Source: Mansonella perstans (taxonomy: Eukaryota; Nematoda; Chromadorea; Rhabditida; Onchocercidae). Taken from it: a stretch of DNA of 64,000 nucleotides. The stretch is from assembly GCA_037074765.1 (NCBI GenBank), contig JBAMDO010000074.1:124001-188000 (forward strand), in the 5' to 3' direction. The translations under genes and the position numbers were made by a program. The notes beneath the pieces were generated by a model, which was given only the letters and a program-made list of their open reading frames with translations, searched no databases and had not been told where the DNA came from. The number at the start of each line of letters is the position of its first letter. Positions within the stretch are counted from its first letter, which is position 1. Of the stretch, positions 1-12,087 are shown in pieces.

Positions 1-3000
1 ATAATATATACCATGAGAGTAAAAAGTATCGTAAATGGAAAGCGGGTGGAAAGATACCGGCGAAATACCATATCCTGGAGGCAAACGAACATGTTTCAAG
101 CGCAAGCAACTAGGTCTCATGCCTTCCTGAATTTTATTTTTATCATATGCACAACAGAGCTTCAAAACTATGCCAGAGTCTCCATAATTTTTTTTTCTAA
201 CAAATTGGTTTTCTTTCATTTTCGTCTAAATTAAACATGACTTGTAATGAATTTGAATTTTAAATTAAAGAAGAGACAGACCATCCAACTCATCACGGAT
301 GATCTCGAAGCCACCTGATAAACGTTCTTCGGTGTCGGCGGAAAACAGCTGAAGAATAAACGAACACCCTTCCTTGTTGTCGCAATCTACATATAAATCA
401 GAATTTGAACGAGAAATCAAGTTTATCACCTTATTGGGCATAAAAAAGTGGTAGGTAACTCAAGAAACGCATCAGTTTTAAAAAATAAAGAAGTGCTCCT
501 TTCATTCAACTTCAGAAAATTACAAACTCAGTAATACATAAGCATCGAAACAATGAAGTTCCAGACAGTGTAATGAAGATTTTACAACGTACAAGATGCA
601 AATATCTGGACTGCGTATAAGGCACTGAACTAATGCCCACAATGTCGACAAAAAAAGAAGCATCCACAGATCGGCATTCAGCTGCAGCAAGCTCCTAGAT
701 TTAGATCATTTATAACAAGTGAAACGAGCTACCCATTCAGATCATCACAACCTGCTCAGTTATTTATTTTGAAGCAGTGCATCAAGGTATGATGTGACTG
801 CACGTCAGAAACTTGGTAAGAAATATACTTTGTCACTACAAACATTTTGCTTAATTGGATTGACAATGATTGTGACACCTAAACGTTTAAACGTTTCAAA
901 TTCAAAGGTTTGGACGTACAGTTTCCGGATCCTTCAGAAAATCCGTATTACTAAATAAAATAAGTTATAAGAAATTATGAAAACTGAACCTGGATTTGCC
1001 CATGGCTAAGCGAAGCCACCTTAACTATTGAATTTCCATCAGAATGCAAATCATAAACTTGTATGGAACCATTTTCGGAAAGACTGTATAAAATATGTCT
1101 AGTATCATCCAAGCATAATCGCACCAATCGCTCTACAATATTCACGTTACTAGAAATGCAACAATTTTCATTTCATTTCCGAGAAATTTCATTTTCTTAC
1201 TGTTTTTTCTCATCGTTTGCGAGGGTCAACGCCCGAAATAACCGAAGGTCGAAAATAATCGAATAAAACTAAGCGAAACCAGTATTAAATAAAAGTAACA
1301 TTATCAGAATTCCTTTTATAAATCTGTTATTAATAGGAGATAAAATCTGCACGACACATTACAATACAAAGTCTCAAAAAAAAAAGATCGAGTAGAAAAT
1401 TACCTTCTTTCCCGGTGATCAAAGATACTGAAGGTAAAAAATAACTAATAAAACTTTTGGAATGGTTAATTTTACGACATCGACGACTGAACCAGCCTTT
1501 ATCCTGAAAAAAAGTTGAAAGTTTTCAATGCATCAGACAGAGATTTATCTATTTCGTTTAACTAAATTAAAAAAAAAAAAAAAAAATAAGGAAAAAAGAT
1601 ATGCACAAGAGCTTAAAATGAAAATATTACGTGCATTGAATTCAAGATTTAAAAAAGAAAAGTGAAACTGCTCAGCATACTAATTCAAAAATCTGTAGAT
1701 GACCTGATAATCAAGCTCATACAAAATTTCCTCTTCTGTGAAAAAAATACGACCATTTGCTGTAGCAATTATATCCGATATAGCTGTGTCGTCAATTGGG
1801 ATCTGAAACTTTCAAATTCATAGCCTTATTCTTGTGATGAAAGAAAAGAAAGGAAAGCAAAATGATGCAACTAATCAACTTGGTGCTACTATTTCAAACA
1901 CTCCAAGCATGAAATTTAGTCCCGAAATGAACAGCACGGTTACAGAGGTTGTTCTCCTTTAAGGAAATTTTTCATCACAAGAATAAAGCTATGAAGCTAT
2001 GAATGAATAAGGCTAGAAGAGAATAAGGTCCGATATGTCCGATGCTAGAAATGACAGAAACTACGCATCATAAAATATCATAAGCGAAAGAACTAATATA
2101 ATTATTCGCTGTGGTAAAAAAACCTTGAAAAGCGCGTCCGGAAGGATATACATATCAGCTTGCCTGAAATCGTGCGGAAGAGAGGACATATCAGTGACTG
2201 TTATGTTATTATTTCTGAAGCTTGCTGCCAACAACACAATTTCTTTTGTTGTCGCTACAACAACCAAGTAATGGATGTGTTTCTGGAATTATTGGAGCAT
2301 TAAGAATTGAAGAACAGAAGTTTTTGTGGGACATAAAAATACATCCCTCTACTCTTCTGCAGCGAATACCGAAAGATGAAACGAAGTGTTAATGCGACAA
2401 TAAGTTACTTCCGAAATAGGTACGAACGAACCTAATAATATAATAAGCACCTTTTCCTACAGTTTATGGAAACATTGCCATAAAATAAAAGTAAAGGCAC
2501 ATCCAAAAAATCGATCAAGACAAACTTTCGAAAAGGATGTAAATAGAGGAGGACAATTTTCAAACTGATTTCAAATTAAATTTAAATGGATGGGTCTAAA
2601 TAACGATGAAATTCCCTGGCTTGGATGTCAGGTAAGCATCTACATCTGTTCCGACAAATTACCTGGAACACTCCAGCCTTAGGTTTAGCGATCGCCACTT
2701 TAGTAATTGTATTAGGTATTCCATCGAAGTAAGCCAAATCTGAGCTGGAAATAAATTGAACAGATCAAAACACATTCTTTTTATAATGTATCAAAAAATG
2801 CTATAAATGCCAGTCCGCCCAACAACTTCATGCGCAGTATCATCTTGGAAGTTAGCTAGAAGCTTCCTTACTCCTCGGATATGGCTTGATAATGCATGAC
2901 GTTGGAAAAGACCAAAGATAGGGTGAGCATTACTGAGATATGACCTATCTGAAAAGTGATCTTATACTATTCTTCGAAAAGTGAAAAAAGCAACACTATA

Positions 3001-3781
3001 GCTAACTGATTTTTCGGTCATGATGAAACTGGTTTATCTGATATGTGAGAACAGGATTACTTCAGGGAAAGACGGAATAAAGAAGTAACTCACCTATCTT
3101 CATAATTCCATACATAAAGATCGGCATCAATTGTCATATAAGCACGTTCAATTTCAGGTAATATACCCATCGTACAAATGCTTTGCGTACCTGTGGAATT
3201 CACCAATGTATCCAACCACCGGATTATAGAGAATGAAGCAGGTTGAAAAAGTCAGCCTCCATTTATATCCAATACGTCAAGATAATTATTAGAATAACAG
3301 GTGAGTAAGAGATGTACTAATCAACAGAATTCAAATACAGCACTCCAGTACTAAAGATGAAAACTTACTGTTAAGCTGATCTTTCAGTTCCTGTGGAATT
3401 GGTTTCAGATGACCATGAACGAATTCTGGTATTTCTAAATCATTTAGTGGCTGATAATCTCCTGTTGCAAGACCAGATATTGTTATTTTATCTATAACAA
3501 ATATGAACTTCTTAAGAAACATTTAATTATCCGAATATACGAATTCAAATACCCCAAAATGATAAGGAACTGCCATATAGACAGTTCCACACAAATCAAA
3601 CAATATTGTACAATCCAATCTATTTCACGGATTTGAACGAAATAAACTGACCTGGTTGGTACGGGTCGTAATTCAATTTATAATATAAATCAGAATCTTC
3701 GCAAATTTTTAGAATGGATCGCTGTACATAGTTTGCAGCACTTTCTAAAGCATCACCGGTGGGCTTTCCATACAGATCCAT
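1..3781 (-). CDS. npp-8: Nucleoporin NUP155 (nematode NPP-8), N-terminal part; 3' end lies outside the window
   Basis: Scaffold nucleoporin of the nuclear pore inner ring. Exons read on the minus strand: 3781-3652, 3494-3369, 3190-3094, 2744-2663, 2282-2124, 1802-1704, 1503-1404, 1132-990, 386-315 and 126-1 (running off the edge). They encode the N-terminal beta-propeller in the same order as human NUP155; recognisable pieces are YMTIDADLYVWNYED, DLAYFDGIPNTITKVAIAKP, GWFSRRCRKINHSKS, RKGVRLFFSC and KHVRLPPGYG. The start is the first in-frame ATG (MDLYGKPTGD), two bases after a CTAG acceptor, which suits trans-splicing. One short stretch (human 'SVFKPIVQIAV' region) should lie between 990 and 386, and I could not place its exon. 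Only about the first quarter to third of a roughly 1,400-residue protein is present. It is divergent with the lyase gene at 5977. The family call is firm; individual splice sites are less certain. Confidence 0.93.
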
Positions 3782-5976
3782 ACCTAGTATTTGAATTAAA
3801 GCTTGCGAAAAAATTTTCAAACCAGTACCAAAATATGAAAACGTTTCAGTGACAATCTCTGAATGAAATAAGCAAAATTGTAAAATGTTCGTTTGACAAA
3901 TATCACTTATAAAATTATAAAATCTATGAGAATCAGTATAGAAAACACAAATAATTATAAGTGATGATCAAATAAAACTTGTAAAACATACGCCTAAAAA
4001 TAACTATTCGGCAAATTTGACAAGAAATACTTACCCTGCTAATGTTAAAGGCAAATTTAATAATTTAAACGAAATTTGAATTTGTCAAGTACGTTGAATA
4101 TTGTTTATAGCATAGAACTATATCAATAATGTAATTGCAAAATAAGTCACCACCTAGTTCATTACACCTCCTCATACAACCTGTTTCAACCTCAACCTAC
4201 ATCAAAATGGCCTATAATTAAGCTACAATTGAAACGAATGACTCGCGCAGATACGAACAATTTTCATATCGGTCTATTGAATGATTTATTGAATGAATGA
4301 ATCGTTGCAGAAGTCGAATAGTTGATTAATAACCGGATTCAGATGCTTTTGATTCAGATGCTTTTGATGGCAGTCAGGTGCTTTTGCTTTGATGAATTGA
4401 TGAGCAATTTGATTTCATAGCTTCTATATTCATCTCTGTAACATAAAGGAGTACTAAGTTAACAATACGATAAGCGCCTATCAGTGTTATCAGAAGTATC
4501 ACTGCAGTTCAACTACTGAACAACAATTAATGGTACAACTAATGCATGCAACAAATAACGAGATTTACTCTATTCGAATATTTATTTTAATATAACGTGA
4601 GAAGTTGCTATCAAAAAAAAAAAAAAACATCAAAGTTTTGAATCGTCGGAATAATTCTGTGATTATTTTGTGACTTCTAAAACTGTGGTGTATCAACATT
4701 TTTTTTTCCCACCTGCGACGAAGGTTATAACAGCTGAAGCAGATAAACAAGTTCGTAAATAACCTTTGCAGATTATGTCGGAAAATATTAAATAGTTAAC
4801 AGAAAGCTTTCACAATAGTAATGTGTATTTCATATGTCACCTAAAAATTGCACCGAAAAGAGTTAATATCATTGCCGCTTTCGTTTAAAATTGAATTTAA
4901 CCGACAAAAGATTCGAAATAAGGTTAAAAATTTGTTTGTCGGTTCTGAATTCTCAAGCATGAAATAATACAACAGTAGGGACTTCGAGTTCTGAGTTTTC
5001 GTTTTATATTAATTATTGAAATGCTAATTTCCCACTTATTGGGAAACTGTTCATCAGTTCTTCCTCATCCACATCCAGCAATTCTCAATTTACCAACAAG
5101 AGAATTCATAAATTAAATGTAGTGTTACAACTACGCCTCCACTTCCAGGTTACCAGTCCGCATTCGTTATATTCGAATTTCTACATCGATTTATCTGCAA
5201 CTGGATATTTTCCGACTGGGCTATGATTGTAAAGTATCAGTGATGTAAGGTGGTGTGAGGGTTGGTATAAGGTGGTGCTTTAATGTGCAGCTTAGCTACT
5301 GTGTATCGAAGGATTATGCTTTGCTGCTTCTTAAAATTGATTTTATTGCTGTAGTTTATAATAGATAGATATACACGTTCCGTATCGTATGGTGTCCAGA
5401 AATGATGCATTGTAATGTCGTATATATGAAAGCTATTTATATCATGGAACACTGCAGAACCAATGATTTGTGTATTAGGCAAGTACCATGTTAGAACTGA
5501 TAAAGTTAGCTAGCATAGAGATAAAAGTGTTTGACATTTAGATACTTTAAAAGCTATTATACAGCATGTATTTACTAACAATAGTATGTTGAACTTATTT
5601 GTTTGGATTTCCTCATTTTTTTTTTCCACATTCCTTATTTTTAGCATCAGTGCAAGTGAGAAATGCAGTAAAATTTTGCAAGTACCATGTTAGAACTGAT
5701 AAAAAAAAGAAAAAAGGTTGTCATAGAGACATAGTCCTTGATGTATTATTTTATCGTGAGATTCCTGGGGAACTAGGAGATCAAAGTTTTTTTATTACAG
5801 AATAAAACTTTGTAGATTTGTTTTATATGAACAATCTCAAGAAAAGTGATGCATCGCATAACGTGGTAGTGGTTTTTATTTTGATTTGCTGAAATTTAAG
5901 CGATCATCTGACCCTTTAGTATTTTAGATTTGCAAATTGTCATCGTACATTTCCGATTTTCAGGACTAAACTGTAA
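3782..5976. promoter_or_regulatory. Divergent intergenic region between npp-8 and the sphingosine-1-phosphate lyase
   Basis: About 2.2 kb with no convincing coding exon on either strand. It must hold the promoters of two divergent genes, but I see no clear TATA or initiator elements. It contains a short tandem duplication near 4336-4365 (15-bp unit GATTCAGATGCTTTT, twice) and an exact 26-bp direct repeat at 5479-5504 and 5678-5703. The rest is AT-rich, with homopolymer runs such as the A run near 4614-4627. Confidence 0.6.
5479..5703. repeat. Exact 26-bp direct repeat, two copies 199 bp apart
   Basis: The 26 bases at 5479-5504, beginning GCAAGTACCATG, recur without mismatch at 5678-5703. A weaker similarity follows both copies (CATAGAGA at about 5515 and 5722). 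The segment looks like a local duplication upstream of the lyase gene. Its function is unknown. Confidence 0.8.
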
Positions 5977-8900
5977 ATGAATGAATATTGGATATTAGAT
6001 GGGGCGTGTACTTGGCGTTTAGTTGCACAAGTTCTGGATGATGGTCGTGTTGCATTCAACCGGACATGTGTAGATCTGGAACCGTGGCAGATCGTCTCAT
6101 ACACTTTATCCGCTACTTGTTTCTTCATCTGGCTACGAAAACTTCTAAAAGCAGACCGCCCTCTTTCTACTCGTATTCGTACTTTGGTATTGTTTTCCTT
6201 TATATTTAATCAATTTACTTCTTCAAGTAAAAGATCCGGACTTTTGATGTTTTCATCATATACAAACATGCATGTATAAGTTGTACATTTTTTCCAGTTT
6301 TTTTCTGCATTTCGGATAATACCATGGGTAAATTCGCAAATAAAAAAAGAAATGGAAAAAGCAAGAAGAGACATTGAAGAAACGATACATCAGTACGATA
6401 AGAGAAAGGTAAGTTGCAAAAATTATGTTATCATGCTGTTCAGATATTTTTGTTATAACTACAATGAACTTTCTAGCTAATACGCCTGAAAATAGCATAA
6501 GCAAATGAGGATTGAGACATCGTTTATAATGTTTATAAACTGGGATTATTCACGATTTTCTCTATTATAGTTTGACAGATTTTTCAGGAATTTTACAAAT
6601 TCTTGCCTGAGCATGGACTTACCACTAGTAATATAATTCGTGAAGCAAAATTATACGAAACAATGGGTGAGTTTTCTTTTTACGAAGGGCGCGTTTCCGG
6701 AGTAATCTTTGCTGATGTCGATAAAGAACACCGAGCGTTGCTACAAAAGGTTAGCGGGTAGATATGTTTTGTTATTTCTTGATTTGGAATTAAATTTTGA
6801 TAAGATCTACCCGCCAAAGTGGTTGTTTTTACAGATTTTTGAGCTGTTCTTATATTCGGATCCTTTATACTCCGATGTTTTTCCTGGATGTCGGAAAATG
6901 GAAGCAGAGATTGTGCGAATCGTTGCTTCACTTCTTCATGGTGGGCCTGGTTCATGTGGAACAGTTTCTTCCAACGATACGGAAAGCAATATGTTGGCAT
7001 GTTTTGGTAACTACTTTTAGTTTCTATAAATAAATATTAGTAACATAATTCGTGAGGCAAAATTATAAGAAACAGTGGATGAGCTTTCTTTTTACGATGG
7101 GCGCGTTCCCGGAGTAATCATATGTACAATATTGTATCAAGTCAGTGTTGCACAGAGTGTGATTTTATGTTTCTTGTCATAATTGTGAGAACACTTTCCG
7201 TATTTTCTTAAATTTCGAATACAGTTTTCAAATTTTACCTGTGCTTTGTGATAGTGATAGTGTTTTGGGGTGCTTAAATCATTTGTCACCTAAACATCAA
7301 TATCACTTATTAGAGAAGTCAGCTTATGAGGAAAAGAAGCATACATTGTTGAAGTTTTAGTGTTTTGTACAACTTTCTTCACATTTTAGCATATCGAAAC
7401 CGCGCGTTTACTCGTGGAATCAGACATCCAGAAATGTTGGTGCCGGTAACCGCTCATGCTGTATTCGACAAAGCAGCGAAAGTATTACAGATGCGTATTC
7501 GCCATATTCCCGTCGATAAAAACCACCGAGTTGATGTAGGTGCAATGAAGCGCGCTATCAGTAATGAAACTTGTATGGTATGTTTGTTTTTTCAACTTTC
7601 AGTAATCCAGGCGCGAATTTTTCTGTCGTAACACAACAGTTTTAAAATGTCACGTGTTTAATACAGCTATATTTAAGTGTATAATTTATTTTACTGATTT
7701 TATTCTAGCTCGTTGCATCAGCTCCGAACTATTCATTCGGTACTATTGACAACATAGAAGCGATTTCTGAGGTACTTTCTGCATTCCTCGTGAAATTTTC
7801 GCTGTTCAGTAGTAAACAGTTTACGATGTTGATTGTTTCCATTTTATAGTTAATTTTTATATATTTATTTCAAGTTAATTATGCTATTCATTTTCGGATC
7901 ATAGATTGAACGGTTGAAGCTCTCTTTTACTGTTGTTTAAATTATTATGATACTAATATGGATTGTTTAATTTACGTCTTAATATAACATACTTCATCAC
8001 TTCATTATTTCGAAATTTTGGACGAATAACGGATATTATTTTCAACTTATTTTTCAGCTGAGCCAACGATATGGTATTCCTCTGCATGTTGATGCAACTC
8101 TTGGTGGTTTTATCCTGTCCATTATGGAGCGGTGTGATTTTACAGTTAAGTCGTTCGATTTTCGTGTGCCCGGTGTTACATCAATTTCTTGTGATATCCA
8201 AAAATATGGCTTTGCTCCAAATGGTAATTTAAACTTCTTCCTTATTTTTATTTTTCACGACATTTCAAATTCAGTATAAACTCGTTCATCAGTTAAAGCA
8301 TCACAAAAATTGTTACATATTAGGAACATCACTGATATTGTACCGCGATTCTTCCCTACTTCATCAGCAGTATTTCTGCGACAGTGAGTGGCCTGGTGGC
8401 ATATATATGACACCCACTTTAGCTGGTAACAGAGACGGATGTGCAATAGCTTTAACATGGGCCACTTTACTTTACAATGGAAGACAAGGGTAAGGCAGTT
8501 GTTCATCTCAGTTGTACGTAAATACTACTCAAAGTGCTTATGAATAATATATCAGGATATTAACTTCTGAAGAAATTACATTGTGAGGCTATGTCGTTTT
8601 CTTTTCTAACCTTGTTGGTAATGTTTGTAATGTTTGCTAATGTTTACTACATTGTGAATTATCATGTAGTGTGATGTACACATTCCGATGTTCGTTGAGC
8701 GTCAATTATTCTGCTATCTTATTCTGAGATTGAAGTTCTTTCTACTTGGCTGTTGCTTCAGAGGAAACTAAACAGAGGGGAACACATTTATTGGAAAATT
8801 TTCGGATCCTACATTTCTAGCTTAATTTTAAATTTTAATAATGTATTTATAGCTGAATACTGCACTACCTTGATCTTTAGTTATGCAAAGCGTATAGAGG

Positions 8901-9590
8901 CCATTATTAATGCTGTGCGTGAAATACGAACAGGCATTGAGAAATGTTTGCACTTACAACTGTTATGTGAATCAGATGTTACAACTGTTGTGTTTACGAC
9001 GAGGGGTTTCAACGTTTATGCCTTAGCGGACCGTATGAATAAGCTTGGATGGATCTTGTCTACTGTTCAAAATCCACCTGCGTAAGTCATTATATTCACT
9101 TTCTGCAATCTACTGCAGGAATTAGAAAGCTTAAATGTTCGGTTATTCTTTGCAACTGCAAACTGTTTTATTTCATTTTTGTACTTTTGTATTTTGCACA
9201 CTCTTTTAGAATTCATATATGTGTTACACTGAATCACACGAAGTTAGGTGTTGTGGAAAGTCTTCTTCGCGAATTGAACATGGCATGTGAAGATCTGATG
9301 TCGAATCCAGAATTCAGCCATCAGTCAAAAACTGCTGCTATCTACGGTCAGCATTATTTCGAAAGATTTATTTTGACTTTCGTGATAATCGACAATCTTG
9401 TATCAAGCAAAAAATCACCTTCAGTATTTTAGGAAGGATGAGTTGACGTACCCTGAAGATATATTAGTTTTTAGCTTTTTTCATGATTTCATTTAATGCT
9501 TATTATTTTCTAGATATGGTATCCACTGTACCAGATTTGGTGGAGGAAATATCTTACATGTATCTTGATAGCTGCTATGCAGTGCCGTAA
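5977..9590 (+). CDS. SGPL1: Sphingosine-1-phosphate lyase (PLP-dependent, ER membrane), with divergent active-site residues
   Basis: Family reaction: cleavage of sphingosine-1-phosphate to phosphoethanolamine and hexadecenal, the exit step of sphingolipid breakdown, on the ER. Eleven exons: about 5977-6186, 6297-6409, 6588-6749, 6835-7005, 7390-7576, 7709-7770, 8058-8224, 8325-8490, 8881-9080, 9210-9347 and 9514-9590. Exon 1 carries one membrane segment (around [15 protein letters not shown]). Conserved blocks include [22 protein letters not shown], the PLP-stacking His in [10 protein letters not shown], the Asp in [10 protein letters not shown] and the Schiff-base Lys in DIQKYG. Against human SPL, SGAVYW is SGVIFA, TSGGTES is SSNDTES, FPHGVID is YSFGTID, DTHKYG is DIQKYG and APKG is APNG. 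Start: ATG 13 nt after a TTTTCAG acceptor. Full length for the family. It may be a diverged paralogue with altered activity (inference). Confidence 0.95.
7036..7119 (+). pseudogene. Decayed duplicate of part of lyase exon 3, inside a later intron of the same gene
   Basis: Positions 7036-7119 match 6624-6707 at a constant offset of 412 bases, with no gaps and about nine mismatches in some 83 positions. The source segment encodes the end of [12 protein letters not shown] and the start of the SG motif region. In the copy a TAC codon has become TAA, so it cannot be used in the parental frame, and no good acceptor precedes it. It lies between exon 4 (ends about 7005) and exon 5 (starts about 7390). 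Confidence 0.85.
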
Positions 9591-11519
9591 TCATCAGCTG
9601 GTCGTACATTAAGTCTGAGGGTAAAGTCTCATTTGAGATTAAATGGCATATCCAAAAATTAATAGTGTCATTCAAAAACATTCTGGCAATAGTCAAACAG
9701 TTAGTTTCATCATTGCTAGATGTGTATTGTCTTCACGATCATCCTTATTTTTGGGGTACAGTAGTTTTTTTTCAAAATTTATTCTCAGATCATTCTGCTA
9801 CTTTTTTTTTTTCAGGGGTTGGATTTGTATTATTTAACCGCTTATTTCGAATTGGTTTTTTCTTTTACCTTGTAAATTAATCATTTAAACGGTTTGAAGT
9901 ACAGTGATTTTCTTTTGCATTATTACGCATGTCAGTGAACTGCTTCTTCCACTTTGTTTGGATTAAATTTAATTTAATTATGGTGTATTTAAGGAGTATA
10001 GTAGTGAAATCATTTTTTGATTTTCTTGTATTTTATTTAATGGATTATCGTAAGAATTATATGGGTTGCTTTTTTTCTTTTGCTCACCTCTTCCCACACA
10101 TTTTTCTTTAATTCTTGATAGACAAAAATAAAAATGCTGAGTCATCCATTTATCCGAAGAATTCCACCTAGCTTTTGCCAGATAGAATTACATGGATATT
10201 GTCTTTGTTGAAACTTCGTTTTTCAGAGCTTCGATTATCTTTTGATTAGTTGTGTTTGTATTTTCATCTTTCACTTTGCAATAGTCAGTTGTATGTCAAG
10301 TATTATTTAAAAAAAAAAAGCCATCATTTATGTATATTTCAAAGCCAACATGTATGTATGTTTCTTTAAAAGTCATGTATATTTGGGTCAATTTCTTATG
10401 ATAGCTGATGAGCTTTGCTGTTTCTTTGCTACTGTAGTATAATCGCGTTTGTATAATCGTGTGAAACATGTACTAAATTAGGGAAGTTTCTGGAAGAAGT
10501 TATTCCTTCTTGCTGTAACTTGATATTACTGTAGTTATTTATGTTGTTTATTCTATATTTTTGAGCTTATGCTGGGTTTGGAGTAATCTTAGTTTTAGTG
10601 ATGAAATGTATTTTAAATATATTTTTGACACTATGCTCAAATTTTCAGTTCCTCGATAAATTTTCTTTATCACTGAGTAAAACAAATCTATCTGGACCCA
10701 GTTCTTTCACTAATTTGCTGCGTGTAACTGGAAAATATCTGTTTGAAGTTTTTTGGTTATGAAGTATGCTGTTGTTCCTATGAGCAACTTTTTGTGGTTT
10801 TGGCCAAGAATTTACTTGTTCGCTTTACCAGCAACAGTAAGTCGATCGTTTATAGTGGTGAAATTCACTTTAATTCTTTGAAACAACTTAACTTAGCTAC
10901 TGAAAATAAAAAAAAGCAGGTTGATAATCTTTTTTCATAGGATGCAAATTGAGTGGTATTGAGTGGCTTGATGATCGTGATCATTAACGGAATGAGGTTC
11001 ATTTCATTCATATGGTGGAGTTATTGTTTATTTTATTTAAAATGCTAGGCCAAACTGCTCAATTTTAACAATCATACGCAGTCATAGTCCTAGAAATGGA
11101 AGTGAAAATGTACAAGAAATGGTGACAGATACCCAGTAGTTAGGATAATTAATTTATTTGCTCAATGCCTACGTTTCATTAGCATTTCAAAAAAATTTTT
11201 ATGCTATTGGAAGGAAATTTTCTAATTAGCAACGAGCGTTATACGTTATAAATTAAATCATGGATTCTTCTGAAGACTGGATGCTATTAATTGCGGTTAT
11301 GTTTCAGTTCAACGATAGCAGAATGTTCATATGGATTTATTGCTAATATTTTATACCGTAGCAGCTGTTCTTTTTATCTTTTTAACTCTTTTCATGATCA
11401 CCTTGCTTATTCTCCGTTCTTTTCATTTTTTTAGGTAATTTTACTGAAATTTAATATTTTCTAAACATTTTTTTTGAAGCAGTATAGGATGTTAGGAAAA
11501 ATGTGCATTTTGTTTATAA
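9591..11519. other. AT-rich region after the lyase gene; possible untranslated or weak exons only
   Basis: About 1.9 kb with no recognisable protein. An open stretch at 10649-10749 follows a TTTTCAG acceptor and reads FLDKFSLSLSKTNLSGPSSF. Another at about 10756-10835 reads MKYAVVPMSNFLWFW and ends at an AACA|GTAAGT donor. Neither joins in frame to the exons of the next gene, so I leave both unassigned. The first part presumably holds the lyase 3' UTR; an AATAAA-type signal occurs near 10125. Confidence 0.4.
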
Positions 11520-12087
11520 ATGTTGTACTTTTCCAGAAGTTACTTTAACTTAATTTTTCATTCGTCTTACATAAAAACATTTGTTATATTTAGGAAACAT
11601 CGATTTGCATGGAAAAGCTCAGTCAGTCTGTCTAATCTAGTACCCAGATCATTGGATATAGCATTCGATGGTATTATTGAACAAGTAATATTTCTGTATA
11701 TTGTCTCATTGAAAAAAAGTCATTCGCAATAGTCAGCCGTGATTAAGCTTTAAGAATTTTATTGAATTAGGAATTGGAGAATAACACGGCAGCAAACCAT
11801 CGAAAAATTTATTCGAATCATAATGTTAATATAAAACGGATGAATTTCAGATTGATGTGAATAGGATAATCAGTCGTCGTCAAGAAAGAATAGTGGAATC
11901 TACTGAAAGAATCAATAAAAAGGAAGATCGAATACATCCATTAGAACATATTGATAAAGATACAGCAACAGTACTTGCTATAGATCAGTTGTTAGATACT
12001 TCATTTCTTATATCCGATGAGGAGCTTGCTTGCTATGCACCACCTGTTGATATGAGAATTGTTGCTGCGTGTAGAGATCATGTTTGA
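11520..12087 (+). CDS. Unidentified two-exon gene, about 133 residues
   Basis: Exon 1 runs 11520-11684 and ends at a GT donor after ...IIEQ; exon 2 runs 11851-12087, starts after a TTTCAG acceptor and ends at TGA. The junction is in phase 0 and the frame is open throughout. The N-terminus (MLYFSRSYFNLIFHSSYIKT) is rich in Arg, Lys, Ser and aromatics with no acidic residue for over 40 positions, which would suit a mitochondrial presequence. The C-terminal half is charged: a basic stretch around RIISRRQERIVESTERINKK, then an acidic/hydrophobic segment (AIDQLLDTSFLISDEELA). I recognise no family. An internal acceptor-like site (TATATTTAG, 11596-11604) leaves open that the real first exon lies further upstream. 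I infer a real gene from the splice signals and composition only. Confidence 0.45.

Noticed and set aside
262..430. Minus-strand frame ending in a stop (…FSADTEERLSGGFEII…), which looks like the end of a separate gene
   Set aside because: The neighbouring frame gives the NUP155 strand TTRKGVRLFFSC with proper acceptor (386) and donor (315), followed in frame by the next NUP155 exon, so the other frame is a shadow.
6661..6671. GGTGAG donor-like site inside the lyase exon 3
   Set aside because: Reading through keeps the frame and yields the conserved EGRVSG block expected from the family, so no intron is needed here.
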